22,657 nucleotides of DNA, taken from Bacteroidales bacterium (GTDB taxonomy: Bacteria > Bacteroidota > Bacteroidia > Bacteroidales > JAGOPY01). The stretch lies in the NCBI GenBank assembly GCA_030638325.1, contig DAOWEV010000233.1, positions 1-22,657 on the forward strand, given 5' to 3'. Shown here one piece after another: positions 8,575-15,777 of this stretch (position 1 is its first letter; each line of letters begins with the position of its first letter). The position numbers were made by a program, and so were the translations under genes. The notes under the pieces are model-generated. The model saw nothing but the letters and a program-made list of their open reading frames with translations, did no database searches and was not told the origin of the DNA.

Positions 8575-8648
8575 TTTAATTTGAATTAGAAATCCACCTT
8601 ATTTGATGGGGGTTATGTTCTTTTTTTGTAATACATGATTAATTTACT

Positions 8649-8687
8649 GGACTTTAGGACTTTAGGACTTTAGGACTGTAGGACTTT
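8649..8687. repeat. Octamer tandem array GGACTTTA (about 5 units)
   Basis: Units are GGACTTTA (three times), GGACTGTA and a final GGACTTT. They run without spacers in the gap between rfbA and the prenyl synthase. The array abuts a second octamer array at 8688 whose reverse-complement unit, GGACGGTA, agrees at 6 of 8 positions. Confidence 0.9.
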
Positions 8688-8775
8688 CCTACCGTCTTAC
8701 CATCCTACCGTCTTACCGTCCTACCGTCCTACCGTCTTGCCATCCTACCGTCCTACCGTCTTACCGTCCTACCGA
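8688..8775. repeat. Octamer tandem array CCTACCGT/CTTACCGT (11 units)
   Basis: There are eleven consecutive 8-bp units of form CYTRCCRT, the last ending in A: CCTACCGT six times, CTTACCGT twice, and CTTACCAT, CTTGCCAT and CCTACCGA once each. Because there are no spacers it is not CRISPR. It is non-coding, in the 272-bp gap downstream of rfbA on the minus strand. Confidence 0.9.
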
Positions 8776-8846
8776 CTTTCAGCGCCCTATTGGTGCAATT
8801 CAAAGCCACCTTCTTAGAGGGTGAATTTTTACTGATATTATTGTGT

Positions 8847-9710
8847 TTAATGTTTAGTCAGGGAGACCAAATAGTCTCCATAGCCACTGTTTAATAAGGG
8901 TTTTGCAATTTTAATAAGCTGCTCGCTGTCGATATAGCCCATATTGTATGCTATTTCTTCAATACAACCTATTTTAAGGCCCTGACGGTGCTCAATCACC
9001 TCAACGTATTGTGATGCCTGTAGCAGTGATTCGAATGTGCCCGTATCAAGCCAGGCTGTTCCCCTGTCAAGTATCCCGACTTTTAATTTACCTTTTTCTA
9101 AGTAATATTTGTTTACGTCCGTGATTTCGTATTCTCCACGTGCACTGGGTTTCAGGGCCCTGGCAACATCTACAATAGAGTTGTCATAGAAATAAAGACC
9201 CGGAACGGCAAAATTGGATTTTGGCTCTTTAGGTTTTTCTTCTATAGAAACGGCCTTCATGTCCTGGTCAAATTCAACCACGCCATAACGGTGCGGATCG
9301 GCAACGTGGTAAGCGAATATCATGCCGCCATCGGGGTCATTACTGTTCAGAAGAAGTTTTTGAAGCCCGGCGCCATAAAAGATATTATCCCCCAGGATGA
9401 GAGCTGCCTTATCTTTTCCAATGAATTCCGCTCCTATTACAAAAGCCTGGGCAAGGCCGTTCGGGATTTTCTGAACGGCATAGCTGAAACTGCATCCCAG
9501 GCTGCTGCCGTCTTTCAGTAAATATTCAAATCCCGGAAGATCCTGTGATGTGGATATGATCAGAATATCCCGGATGCCGGCCTGCATCAAAACGGATAGC
9601 GGATAATAGATCATGGGTTTGTCATAGACAGGCATGATCTGTTTGCTGATCGCAAGGGTGATCGGATATAAACGCGTACCGGCACCCCCGGCTAAAATGA
9701 TCCCTTTCAT
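8847..9710 (-). CDS. rfbA: Glucose-1-phosphate thymidylyltransferase (RmlA/RfbA)
   Basis: Forms dTDP-glucose from glucose-1-phosphate and dTTP, the first step toward dTDP-rhamnose and other dTDP-sugars for surface polysaccharides. The 287-residue length is normal for the family. The nucleotide-binding signature GGAGTRLYP is at 8-16, followed by SKQIMPVYDKPMIYYPLS. IPNGLAQAF (about 82-90), LGDNIFYG (106-113), EEKPKEPKSN and WLDTG are also present, all typical of RmlA. The start is ATG at 9710 (MKGIILAGG, the usual N-terminus). No rfbB, rfbC or rfbD neighbours are present, so the gene stands alone here, between spacers carrying tandem arrays. Confidence 0.97.
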   Translation of the reverse strand: MKGIILAGGAGTRLYPITLAISKQIMPVYDKPMIYYPLSVLMQAGIRDILIISTSQDLPGFEYLLKDGSSLGCSFSYAVQKIPNGLAQAFVIGAEFIGKDKAALILGDNIFYGAGLQKLLLNSNDPDGGMIFAYHVADPHRYGVVEFDQDMKAVSIEEKPKEPKSNFAVPGLYFYDNSIVDVARALKPSARGEYEITDVNKYYLEKGKLKVGILDRGTAWLDTGTFESLLQASQYVEVIEHRQGLKIGCIEEIAYNMGYIDSEQLIKIAKPLLNSGYGDYLVSLTKH

Positions 9711-9817
9711 ACATTAAAATATTTAATTATTTGGTTTTACTTCTATTTTGATGGAAATGTGTAAATGCGAAAATGTTTAAATCATAAATGTAATTTATTG
9801 TTTCTAATTAATTCATT

Positions 9818-9881
9818 CAATCGCCCAATCGCCCAATCGCCCAATCGCTCAATCGCCCAATCGCTCAATCGCTCAATCATT
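9818..9881. repeat. Octamer tandem array CAATCGCY (8 units)
   Basis: Eight consecutive 8-bp units: CAATCGCC four times, CAATCGCT three times and a terminal CAATCATT. The array ends four bases before the stop codon of the RND gene (complement at 9886-9888), so it lies immediately 3' of that minus-strand gene and upstream of rfbA. Confidence 0.9.
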
Positions 9882-9885
9882 CAAA

Positions 9886-12288
9886 TTAGGCTCCCCCTCT
9901 TGTATCCAGTCTTTCTATCTGAAGCTCTTCCAGCTCAATATCTATTTCTTCGTCAAAGATATCCAGTAAAGGCTCCCTGAACGATTTGGTAGTGATCCGT
10001 TTATCGAGTGTCAGCAACAGCGAAGGTAACAAAAAGAGGTTTGATGAAAGTGCCATGATCAGGGTAAATGATATCAGGTACCCCATCGCTTCCGTGCCCC
10101 CAAAGGAAGATGTAATAAAGATCGCAAAACCGAAGAACAACACAACCGAAGAATAGATCATACTATAACCTGTTTCCCTGAGGGCTGCGATCACTGATGA
10201 TTTGATCTGCCAGTTGTTTAGCCGGAGATTAAGCCTGTACCGTGATAAAAAGTGAATGGCATTGTCAACCGAAATCCCGAGGGCAATACTGAAGATCAGA
10301 ATGGTGGAAGGCTTTATCGGTATTCCCAGGTATCCCATCATACCTGCTGTCATGATCTGAGGAAGGATATTGGGGATCAGGGAGATCAGGATCATCCTGG
10401 CTGAAGTGAACAGCAACGCCATCAATAATGATATGACGGAAATTGCCAGGAGCAGGCTGGTAGTCAGATTTTTTAAAAGATACTGGGTGCCTTTGAGAAA
10501 GACAATACTCGTACCGGTTATTTCAACATTATATTTGGATGGTGGGAATATGGAATCGATCTCCGGCCTCAATTTTTCCTGTATTCTTTGGATCTCATTG
10601 GTGCCGATGTTCCTCATTTGGGTGCTGACCCTGGTCACCTGCAGGTTGGTGTCGACAAAGGAATTGATAATGGTTCTTTTGCCGGATTTCATATCCGGCA
10701 GATACCGGGCCATAAAATTCAATTCCTGGCTGTTGGGCATGTCGTAGTATGATTCATTTCCATGATAGAATGCCTGACGTGCAATCTTTACGACTTCTGC
10801 CAGGGATATTGACTTCGATAATTCCGGGTATCTTTTAAGGACTTTCTGCAACTCATTAATTTTTTGCAGGTTGTAAAGCTTCATGACACCTCTTTTCTTT
10901 TTGGTGTCTATAGAGAATTCCAGGGGCATCACTCCATTGAAATTCTTTTCCAGGAAGATCAGGTCTTTGTAAAGCTGGTCTTTCTTTGAAATATCATCCA
11001 CAATGTTCCCGGTGACCCGCAGCTTTAGAGCCCCGATGATCCCAATGCTGACCAATAATATGGTAACAATATAAATGATATTCCTGTGATGCTGGACCTG
11101 GAAAACAACTTTATCGATAATACGGCTTACCAGGCTTTTTTCAAGATGGCGGACATGCCGGCTTTTGGGAGGAGGCAGTAAACTGAATATGATCGGGATT
11201 AAGAAAAGAGTTAGCAGATAAGCAAGCAATATGCTCAGGGATGCCGTTACCCCGAACTCCACCAGGATTTTATTACCGGTCACAATGAAAGCGGCGAAAC
11301 CCGCAGCAGTTGTGGCATTGGTGAGTAGATTGGCATTTCCGATACGCCGCACAACCCTTGATAACGCTTTTATCTTGTTGCCATGTATTCTGTATTCGTC
11401 GTGGTACTTATTCAGAAGAAAAATGCAGTTTTCTACAACGATCACGATGATCAACGGGGGCAAAATACCTGTCAGTATAGTAATATCATATTTTAATAGT
11501 GACATGATGCCCAGCACCCAGATAACGTTGATGATAACAATGATCATGGTGAAAAAAGCAGCCTTCCCTGAACGGAAAAAGATTAGCAATATGATCGTCG
11601 CAATGACCAATGCCATGAAAATAAAGGAGATAAGTTCCTTTTGTACCTTTTCGGATGTTTTAGTACGGATGTAAGGCAAACCTGAGTAATGCATCTCAAT
11701 ACTATTATCTTCCCCGAACTCATCAGTTTTTCTTTTGATCTGGTTGATCAATGAAACCCTGTTTTTGGTATTTAATATCTTTTTATCCAGGGTAACCATA
11801 AGCAGGGTTACATCTGTCTCAGGATTGTACAAGATCCCTTTATAGAAGGGATAGGAGAAAATGATCTGTTTAAGACTGTCAACCTCCTGCTGACTTTCCG
11901 GACGTTCTTTGACAATCAGTTCAAACTCAAATTTCTTGATGCTGTCATTTTTTACCAGGTAGTAGATCTTGGCAATGGAAACAACCTCTTCTACGCCTTC
12001 GATTTTTTTAATATCGTATGTCAGGTCGTACCATGCATTGAATTTCTCTAATTCATAGATCTCAGGGGCCTGAATGGCGATAAACATCACAGCCCCGTCT
12101 TCTCCAAATGTTTCCTTGAATTTCTTATAAAAAATATTGGTGGAATCAGTTTGCGGCAACATCTGTGCAAATTCATAGGATAGTTTCACGTCAAGCGCCT
12201 TGTATCCCATGAAGGCTGTTGCGAGGATGATAACTATGATGTTTATCAGCCTGTAACGCAGTATGATCCGTACAAGATATTTGAACAT
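9886..12288 (-). CDS. RND superfamily (MMPL/HAE-3-like, COG1033-type) exporter
   Basis: An 800-residue inner-membrane protein with the duplicated RND layout. TM1 (about 14-32) is followed by a periplasmic loop, then TM2-6 (about 220-372). TM7 (about 402-422), a second large loop and TM8-12 (about 608-760) follow. The size and the lack of long docking loops fit the predicted RND exporters of COG1033/MMPL rather than tripartite drug pumps; family members move lipids or other hydrophobic molecules. TM10 keeps an acidic pair, SVDNAIHFLSRY (D675-N676). The equivalent TM4 site reads VVENCIFLLNKY (E286-N287). No adaptor or outer-membrane factor is adjacent. It diverges from the secreted protein at 12364 with 75 bp between the annotated starts. 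The substrate is unknown. Confidence 0.88.
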   Translation of the reverse strand: MFKYLVRIILRYRLINIIVIILATAFMGYKALDVKLSYEFAQMLPQTDSTNIFYKKFKETFGEDGAVMFIAIQAPEIYELEKFNAWYDLTYDIKKIEGVEEVVSIAKIYYLVKNDSIKKFEFELIVKERPESQQEVDSLKQIIFSYPFYKGILYNPETDVTLLMVTLDKKILNTKNRVSLINQIKRKTDEFGEDNSIEMHYSGLPYIRTKTSEKVQKELISFIFMALVIATIILLIFFRSGKAAFFTMIIVIINVIWVLGIMSLLKYDITILTGILPPLIIVIVVENCIFLLNKYHDEYRIHGNKIKALSRVVRRIGNANLLTNATTAAGFAAFIVTGNKILVEFGVTASLSILLAYLLTLFLIPIIFSLLPPPKSRHVRHLEKSLVSRIIDKVVFQVQHHRNIIYIVTILLVSIGIIGALKLRVTGNIVDDISKKDQLYKDLIFLEKNFNGVMPLEFSIDTKKKRGVMKLYNLQKINELQKVLKRYPELSKSISLAEVVKIARQAFYHGNESYYDMPNSQELNFMARYLPDMKSGKRTIINSFVDTNLQVTRVSTQMRNIGTNEIQRIQEKLRPEIDSIFPPSKYNVEITGTSIVFLKGTQYLLKNLTTSLLLAISVISLLMALLFTSARMILISLIPNILPQIMTAGMMGYLGIPIKPSTILIFSIALGISVDNAIHFLSRYRLNLRLNNWQIKSSVIAALRETGYSMIYSSVVLFFGFAIFITSSFGGTEAMGYLISFTLIMALSSNLFLLPSLLLTLDKRITTKSFREPLLDIFDEEIDIELEELQIERLDTRGGA

Positions 12289-12347
12289 TTAAGAAAACTT
12301 ACCGTAAATAATGAGTTTAGCACAAAATTTGGAGTAAAATTAAAAAT

Positions 12348-12355
12348 TAATTTTG
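12348..12355 (+). promoter_or_regulatory. Bacteroidota-type -7 box (TAATTTTG) for the secreted protein gene
   Basis: An exact TAnnTTTG match followed by CA, nine bases before the ATG at 12364. A TTTG at 12328-12331 could be the -33 element, although the 16-base gap is short. Such a promoter would leave almost no leader for the ATG, which favours a later start for the gene. Confidence 0.55.
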
Positions 12356-12363
12356 CAATCGCT

Positions 12364-13536
12364 ATGATATCATCTGTTTTTTTAATCAGCGGGAATCTGA
12401 GGTTAACTGTGAAAAAGTTTGATTTTCACGAGTTTAAATTCTTCCCGGGGAAAGTTTCTGAGCAATTGATAAAGACATCTATTTTTCTGCTGCTGCTTTT
12501 TTACTTCCCGTCGAATGTTTTTTCACAAGCATATAATTACGATGAGAATATACAGAAACAGGTCAATAAGCTTGTTCAGTATCCTGGGAATAAGAAAAAG
12601 AAACAACAGCTTGAAGAACTTTACCATGAGGCCAACGAGGTAGATGAAAACGGGATAGCTATGCTTCGTCAAACCGGCATGCCCGGTATCTGGTATGAGG
12701 TTTATTCGTTGTATAGTCAGCTTGATAAGAGACAAAAAATGCTGCAGGCATTGCCCCTGTCTACCTTGGAAGAGATTGGATACAGCTATAAAGATTATGA
12801 CCCCGATATCAGGGAAGCCAGACTCAAAGCGGCCGCTTATTCATATGCCAGGGCAGGGAAATTACTGGAAGAAGATGACCTCCAAAAAGCCAGGACTGCT
12901 TATTCTGAGCTCCTGTTGGTTGCTGATATGTACGAACAGTACAGGGATATCGACAAACTCCTGCGAAAAGCGATAACCCTCGGAGAGCCTGATGTTCGTT
13001 TTGAACTCGTTAACAATACCGGAAAAGATCTGAATGATGCCATCATTGGAGAAATAGGTAAAGTGTTCAGGGAATACCGGGCTAAACATTCCCCTGAAAA
13101 TATGCAGGAAAAAAGCCAGGGGAGATATGATTTTACAATACGGGTGGTGATTGACAGGATCAGCGTTTCAAAGGATCAGATCAAGGCCCTGGAATACAAG
13201 GAAGAACGTGATATTCTGGATGATCTGTACAATGTTGTTGATACCATAAGTTGTACTGTTACCGAGACTCATCAACGGAAGAGCGCAGTGATGGAAGGGC
13301 GTATCAGGTATGTCGATAATGCCAGGAAAATGTTGGTGAATACTGTTCCTGTGCGGGCCGAATCGGTGTTCCTGCACCAGTATGGCTCTCTCAAGGGAAA
13401 TGTGAATGCCTGTGGCGAAGAGACAAAAACCCTGGTGCAAAAAAAGGAAGTGCCTTACCCTTCCAACGAAAGCATCGTCATGGATGCTGTAGATAAGTTT
13501 AGAAAGAACATGGCAGAAGTGATTTTGGGGAATTAG
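12364..13536 (+). CDS. Secreted protein of unknown function (up to 390 aa)
   Basis: I do not recognise this family. The hydrophobic stretch SIFLLLLFYFPSNVFS, followed by QAYNYDENIQ, is a signal peptide, so the product is exported; there is no lipobox cysteine. The mature part is mostly charged and helical. Residues of about 65-210 (LEELYHEANEV, ARAGKLLEEDDLQKARTAYSELLL) resemble TPR-like helical hairpins. The C-terminal half alternates beta-like segments (RYDFTIRVVIDRISVS) with helices. No sorting domain is visible. From the ATG at 12364 the signal peptide would have an unusually long N-region. GTG at 12409 or TTG at 12466 (giving MIKTSIFLLLL) are in frame and plausible; the TTG gives the most normal signal peptide. 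It diverges from the RND exporter, which may hint at a shared envelope role. Confidence 0.75.
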   Translation: MISSVFLISGNLRLTVKKFDFHEFKFFPGKVSEQLIKTSIFLLLLFYFPSNVFSQAYNYDENIQKQVNKLVQYPGNKKKKQQLEELYHEANEVDENGIAMLRQTGMPGIWYEVYSLYSQLDKRQKMLQALPLSTLEEIGYSYKDYDPDIREARLKAAAYSYARAGKLLEEDDLQKARTAYSELLLVADMYEQYRDIDKLLRKAITLGEPDVRFELVNNTGKDLNDAIIGEIGKVFREYRAKHSPENMQEKSQGRYDFTIRVVIDRISVSKDQIKALEYKEERDILDDLYNVVDTISCTVTETHQRKSAVMEGRIRYVDNARKMLVNTVPVRAESVFLHQYGSLKGNVNACGEETKTLVQKKEVPYPSNESIVMDAVDKFRKNMAEVILGN

Positions 13537-13711
13537 CCTGCATTATTCATGCAGAGTTGAAAGTTTATAAAGTTATGGTTCATCACAAAGATGCGTACTT
13601 TCCCCCCATTTATTTACTATAGAAGACACAATAGGTCATAATAAAACATAAGATTCCCGCCGCGCCCTTTTCTTTTTGGGTCATTTCAAGATTGCATGCT
13701 TCTTTTTATTT
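13537..13711. other. Non-coding stretch after the secreted protein gene
   Basis: The gap between genes runs from 13537 to 13847 (311 bp). This first part is A+T-rich and holds no convincing ORF, RNA gene or terminator. The C/T-rich stretch around 13667-13689 (cccttttctttttgggtcat) resembles half of a hairpin, but I find no partner in the window. The remainder is the repeat region described separately. Confidence 0.6.
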
Positions 13712-13771
13712 CAATCTCATTCCCTGACTCCTTCTTTTTAATACACTTCATCCCGGCAACCCCTTCTTTTC
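13712..13771. repeat. Degenerate direct repeats next to the left inverted repeat
   Basis: Bases 13740-13771 form a 32-bp unit (starts AATACACTTCATCCC, then ACCCCTTCTTTTC) directly followed by the left inverted repeat at 13772, which resembles it base for base over most of its length. A shorter, weaker unit lies at 13712-13739 (CAATCTCATTCCCTGACTCC). Together they make about three head-to-tail relatives of the terminal repeat. Confidence 0.7.
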
Positions 13772-13814
13772 AATACACCTCATCCCCTAACCCCTTCTCC
13801 TCCAGGAGAAGGGG
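13772..13814. repeat. Left 43-bp inverted repeat of the DUF559 unit
   Basis: Matches the reverse complement of 14290-14332 at 41 of 43 positions (AA versus GG at 13789-13790). The outer 19 bases are a tail starting AATACACCTCATCCCC. The inner 24 bases (13791-13814) fold into a hairpin with CCCCTTCTCCT and AGGAGAAGGGG arms, an 11-bp stem with a 2-nt tip. Confidence 0.93.
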
Positions 13815-13839
13815 GATGGGGGTGGGGATAGGGGGAGGG
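13811..13839 (+). other. G-quadruplex-type run
   Basis: Five G-tracts of 5, 5, 4, 5 and 3 bases are separated by 1-3 bases (13811-13815, 13818-13822, 13824-13827, 13831-13835, 13837-13839). This exceeds the usual four-tract quadruplex pattern. It is on the plus strand, the template strand of the DUF559 gene, and ends nine bases before that gene's stop codon. Confidence 0.8.
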
Positions 13840-13847
13840 TTTGAAGC

Positions 13848-14249
13848 TTAAGAATGGGGATTGTTTTGTACAAATCTGATAATTGCTTGTTTAACTTCAT
13901 CTATAGAATTAATGACCTGGTCATTTGTAAACCTGATTACCCGGATTCCATATCTTTCTAATTCAGCAGTACGATTTTCATCATGTTCTTTATGTTGTTC
14001 CAGCAGATGAACACCTCCATCAACCTCAATGACAAGATGTTGTTCATGACAATAGAAATCAGCAATATAAAAATGCAGAGGGTGTTGTCTTCTGAATTTC
14101 AAACCAAGCAACTTTCTGTTCTTCAACTCATTCCATAGTATTTTCTCAGGTTTTGTGAGGTTCTCTCTTAAATGCCTTGCAGTATTGAAAGTATCTTCAT
14201 CCGCCCCTAAGTGCAATAAGTGATCAAATGTGTTACCGAGAAAAGCCAT
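13848..14249 (-). CDS. DUF559 endonuclease-like protein (VSR/PD-(D/E)XK fold)
   Basis: A 133-residue protein of the DUF559 family, which is related in fold to Vsr and restriction-type nucleases; biochemical roles of these stand-alone proteins are largely unknown. Visible are an N-terminal helix, then LTKPEKILWNELKNRKLLGLKF (about 31-52). The conserved core follows: FRRQHP (52-57), YIADFYC (61-67, with D64), and LVIEVDGGVH (72-81, with E75, D77 and H81). These acidic residues match the expected active site, so the gene looks intact. The C-terminal helix ends at 133. The start is ATG at 14249. It lies alone between inverted 43-bp repeats with a G-rich run at its 3' end and no methyltransferase beside it. 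This argues against an ordinary restriction system and suggests a repeat-linked cassette (inference). Confidence 0.9.
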   Translation of the reverse strand: MAFLGNTFDHLLHLGADEDTFNTARHLRENLTKPEKILWNELKNRKLLGLKFRRQHPLHFYIADFYCHEQHLVIEVDGGVHLLEQHKEHDENRTAELERYGIRVIRFTNDQVINSIDEVKQAIIRFVQNNPHS

Positions 14250-14289
14250 AATTAGATGTCTTGTTAAATTGTTTACGATGAGCGGGATA

Positions 14290-14332
14290 CCCCTTCTCCT
14301 GGAGGAGAAGGGGCCAGGGGATGAGGTGTATT
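14290..14332. repeat. Right 43-bp inverted repeat of the DUF559 unit
   Basis: Inverted partner of 13772-13814 (41/43). The hairpin half (14290-14313, CCCCTTCTCCT/AGGAGAAGGGG with a GG tip) faces the gene and the tail (14314-14332) faces outward, mirror-symmetric to the left end. It lies 40 bases upstream of the DUF559 start codon. Confidence 0.93.
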
Positions 14333-14393
14333 ACAACAAGCTTAAAAACTTATGCAACTAATAAAAGTACGTATTTCTGCAAAGAACCGGTAA

Positions 14394-15614
14394 TTATTTC
14401 CAATCCAGAATCTTTTTAAAGTCATAGTGCTCCGGATTGGGGAAGTACTGTTTAGCCTGGTGATAATCCTTTTCCGTGATGTATTGCAAACCCTCATCAT
14501 ACACCATCCTGAATTTCTGGGAATCTATATTGACAAGCCTGGTTTTTACCTTTCCATGTTCATCTTCAACATCTTTCAGGTAGAGGGGCGCGATGTCACC
14601 TTTAGGATCAGCCGTGACCATACAGCCGGTCTTACCTTCATCAAAAAGCTTTTTTACGCCATATCCTAACAATGAGCAGTACATCAGGTCAAATGCAATG
14701 GGAGTGATACATCTCAGCTCATATCCCAGTTCCTCGGGACGGCTTTTTACGTCAATCTTTAGCTTCTTCAACTTTCTTTGCAGTAAGATGTTGAATATAT
14801 GAGCTTTGCTGACGTTTCCCAGTTCAGGGTGGCCATGGTCATCATATGTAAAGCTGATCTCAGAGGAGGTGATCTCCTCATCTGTCATTAAATGGAAAAC
14901 CCCCTCGCTGATGATGGCTGCCCCGTATTTGATACCCAGTAATTTACGTTTGATGATGGCAGAAATGATAAGCCGCGTAATCTTATCAAAGCTGATATGG
15001 GTTTTATTGAACATCTCCGGTATAATGATCATGGGGAAATGACAGGCTGCCCCTATACCGAAAGCCAGGTGCCCTGCTTCCCGCCCCATGGCGGAGATAA
15101 TGAACCAGTTGCCGCTGGTCCTCGCATCTTCATAGATGGTGGAAGCGATCTTTACGCCCTCTTCCTTAGCCGACTGGTACCCAAAAGTAGGCGTTCCTTC
15201 CGGAAGCGGCAGGTCGTTATCGATCGTTTTCGGAACATGAATATTCTGGATAGATATATTGTTTTCGCTTAGGTATCCGGATATCCGGTTGGCTGTAGAC
15301 GCAGTGTCATCCCCCCCAATAGTGACCAGCAGCTTCACATCATGCTGTATAAAAAGCCTGGTGTTGAAATCTTCATGTTTTGGCTTAAAACGACTCATCA
15401 TCAGGGCTGACCCACCCTGGTTTTTGATCTTATCAGCAAAACCAAAATCAATGTCCACAATGTCCGGGTCTTCGGCAAATAATCCTTTATAACCTTCGTG
15501 GATTCCCAGTACCCTGTAATCATCCTTTAAAAAGATCTTGGACACTGCGCTGATGACGGAATTGATGCCCGGGGCGGGCCCTCCGCCGCATATAATTGCT
15601 ATTGAACCTTTCAC
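14394..15614 (-). CDS. pfp: Phosphofructokinase, pyrophosphate-dependent type
   Basis: Phosphorylates fructose-6-phosphate to the 1,6-bisphosphate in glycolysis; the pyrophosphate enzyme works reversibly. PFK-family motifs in this 406-residue protein are GGGPAPG (10-16), GGDDT (100-104), PKTIDNDLP (128-136) and MGREAGHLA (176-184). ATP enzymes normally read GGDG and PGTIDND. Asp in the second GGD-D position and Lys in PKTIDND are the recognised marks of PPi use, so PPi is the expected phosphoryl donor. The start is GTG at 15614, giving MKGSIAIICGGG directly at the nucleotide loop. A TAATTTTG -7 box lies 28 bases upstream on the minus strand. lysC lies upstream in the same direction, but a 155-bp gap with its own promoter suggests separate transcription. 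Confidence 0.93.
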   Translation of the reverse strand: MKGSIAIICGGGPAPGINSVISAVSKIFLKDDYRVLGIHEGYKGLFAEDPDIVDIDFGFADKIKNQGGSALMMSRFKPKHEDFNTRLFIQHDVKLLVTIGGDDTASTANRISGYLSENNISIQNIHVPKTIDNDLPLPEGTPTFGYQSAKEEGVKIASTIYEDARTSGNWFIISAMGREAGHLAFGIGAACHFPMIIIPEMFNKTHISFDKITRLIISAIIKRKLLGIKYGAAIISEGVFHLMTDEEITSSEISFTYDDHGHPELGNVSKAHIFNILLQRKLKKLKIDVKSRPEELGYELRCITPIAFDLMYCSLLGYGVKKLFDEGKTGCMVTADPKGDIAPLYLKDVEDEHGKVKTRLVNIDSQKFRMVYDEGLQYITEKDYHQAKQYFPNPEHYDFKKILDWK

Positions 15615-15642
15615 CTTTGAAATATTTTAAGTTAGACTTCTG

Positions 15643-15650
15643 CAAAATTA
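15643..15650 (-). promoter_or_regulatory. Bacteroidota-type -7 box (TAATTTTG) for the phosphofructokinase gene
   Basis: On the minus strand this reads TAATTTTGCA, an exact TAnnTTTG match 28 bases upstream of the GTG start at 15614. A TGACAG/CTGTCA inverted repeat (15677-15682 and 15691-15696) lies a little further upstream and could be an operator, but this is weak. Confidence 0.55.
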
Positions 15651-15721
15651 AAATTTATACAATACTTTTCAGTTTTTGACAGGTGATTTTCTGTCAGAAT
15701 CGACACTCAAAATTTAATATT

Positions 15722-15777
15722 CACCCCTCACCCCTCACTCTTCACTTCTCACTTTTCACCTCTCACCCTTCACGCCT
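15722..15777. repeat. Heptamer tandem array CACYYYT (8 units)
   Basis: Eight consecutive 7-bp units: CACCCCT twice, CACTCTT, CACTTCT, CACTTTT, CACCTCT, CACCCTT and CACGCCT. The array runs into the 3' end of lysC, whose TGA stop (complement at 15770-15772) spans the junction of the last two units. Read on the minus strand, each unit contains TGA. Confidence 0.9.

Noticed and set aside
8649..8775. Possible CRISPR array
   Set aside because: The units are 8 bp and directly abutting, with no spacers of constant length and no cas genes nearby. It is a simple tandem array.
13848..14249. DUF559 gene as part of a restriction-modification system
   Set aside because: There is no methyltransferase or specificity gene on either side; its neighbours are a secreted protein gene and pfp.
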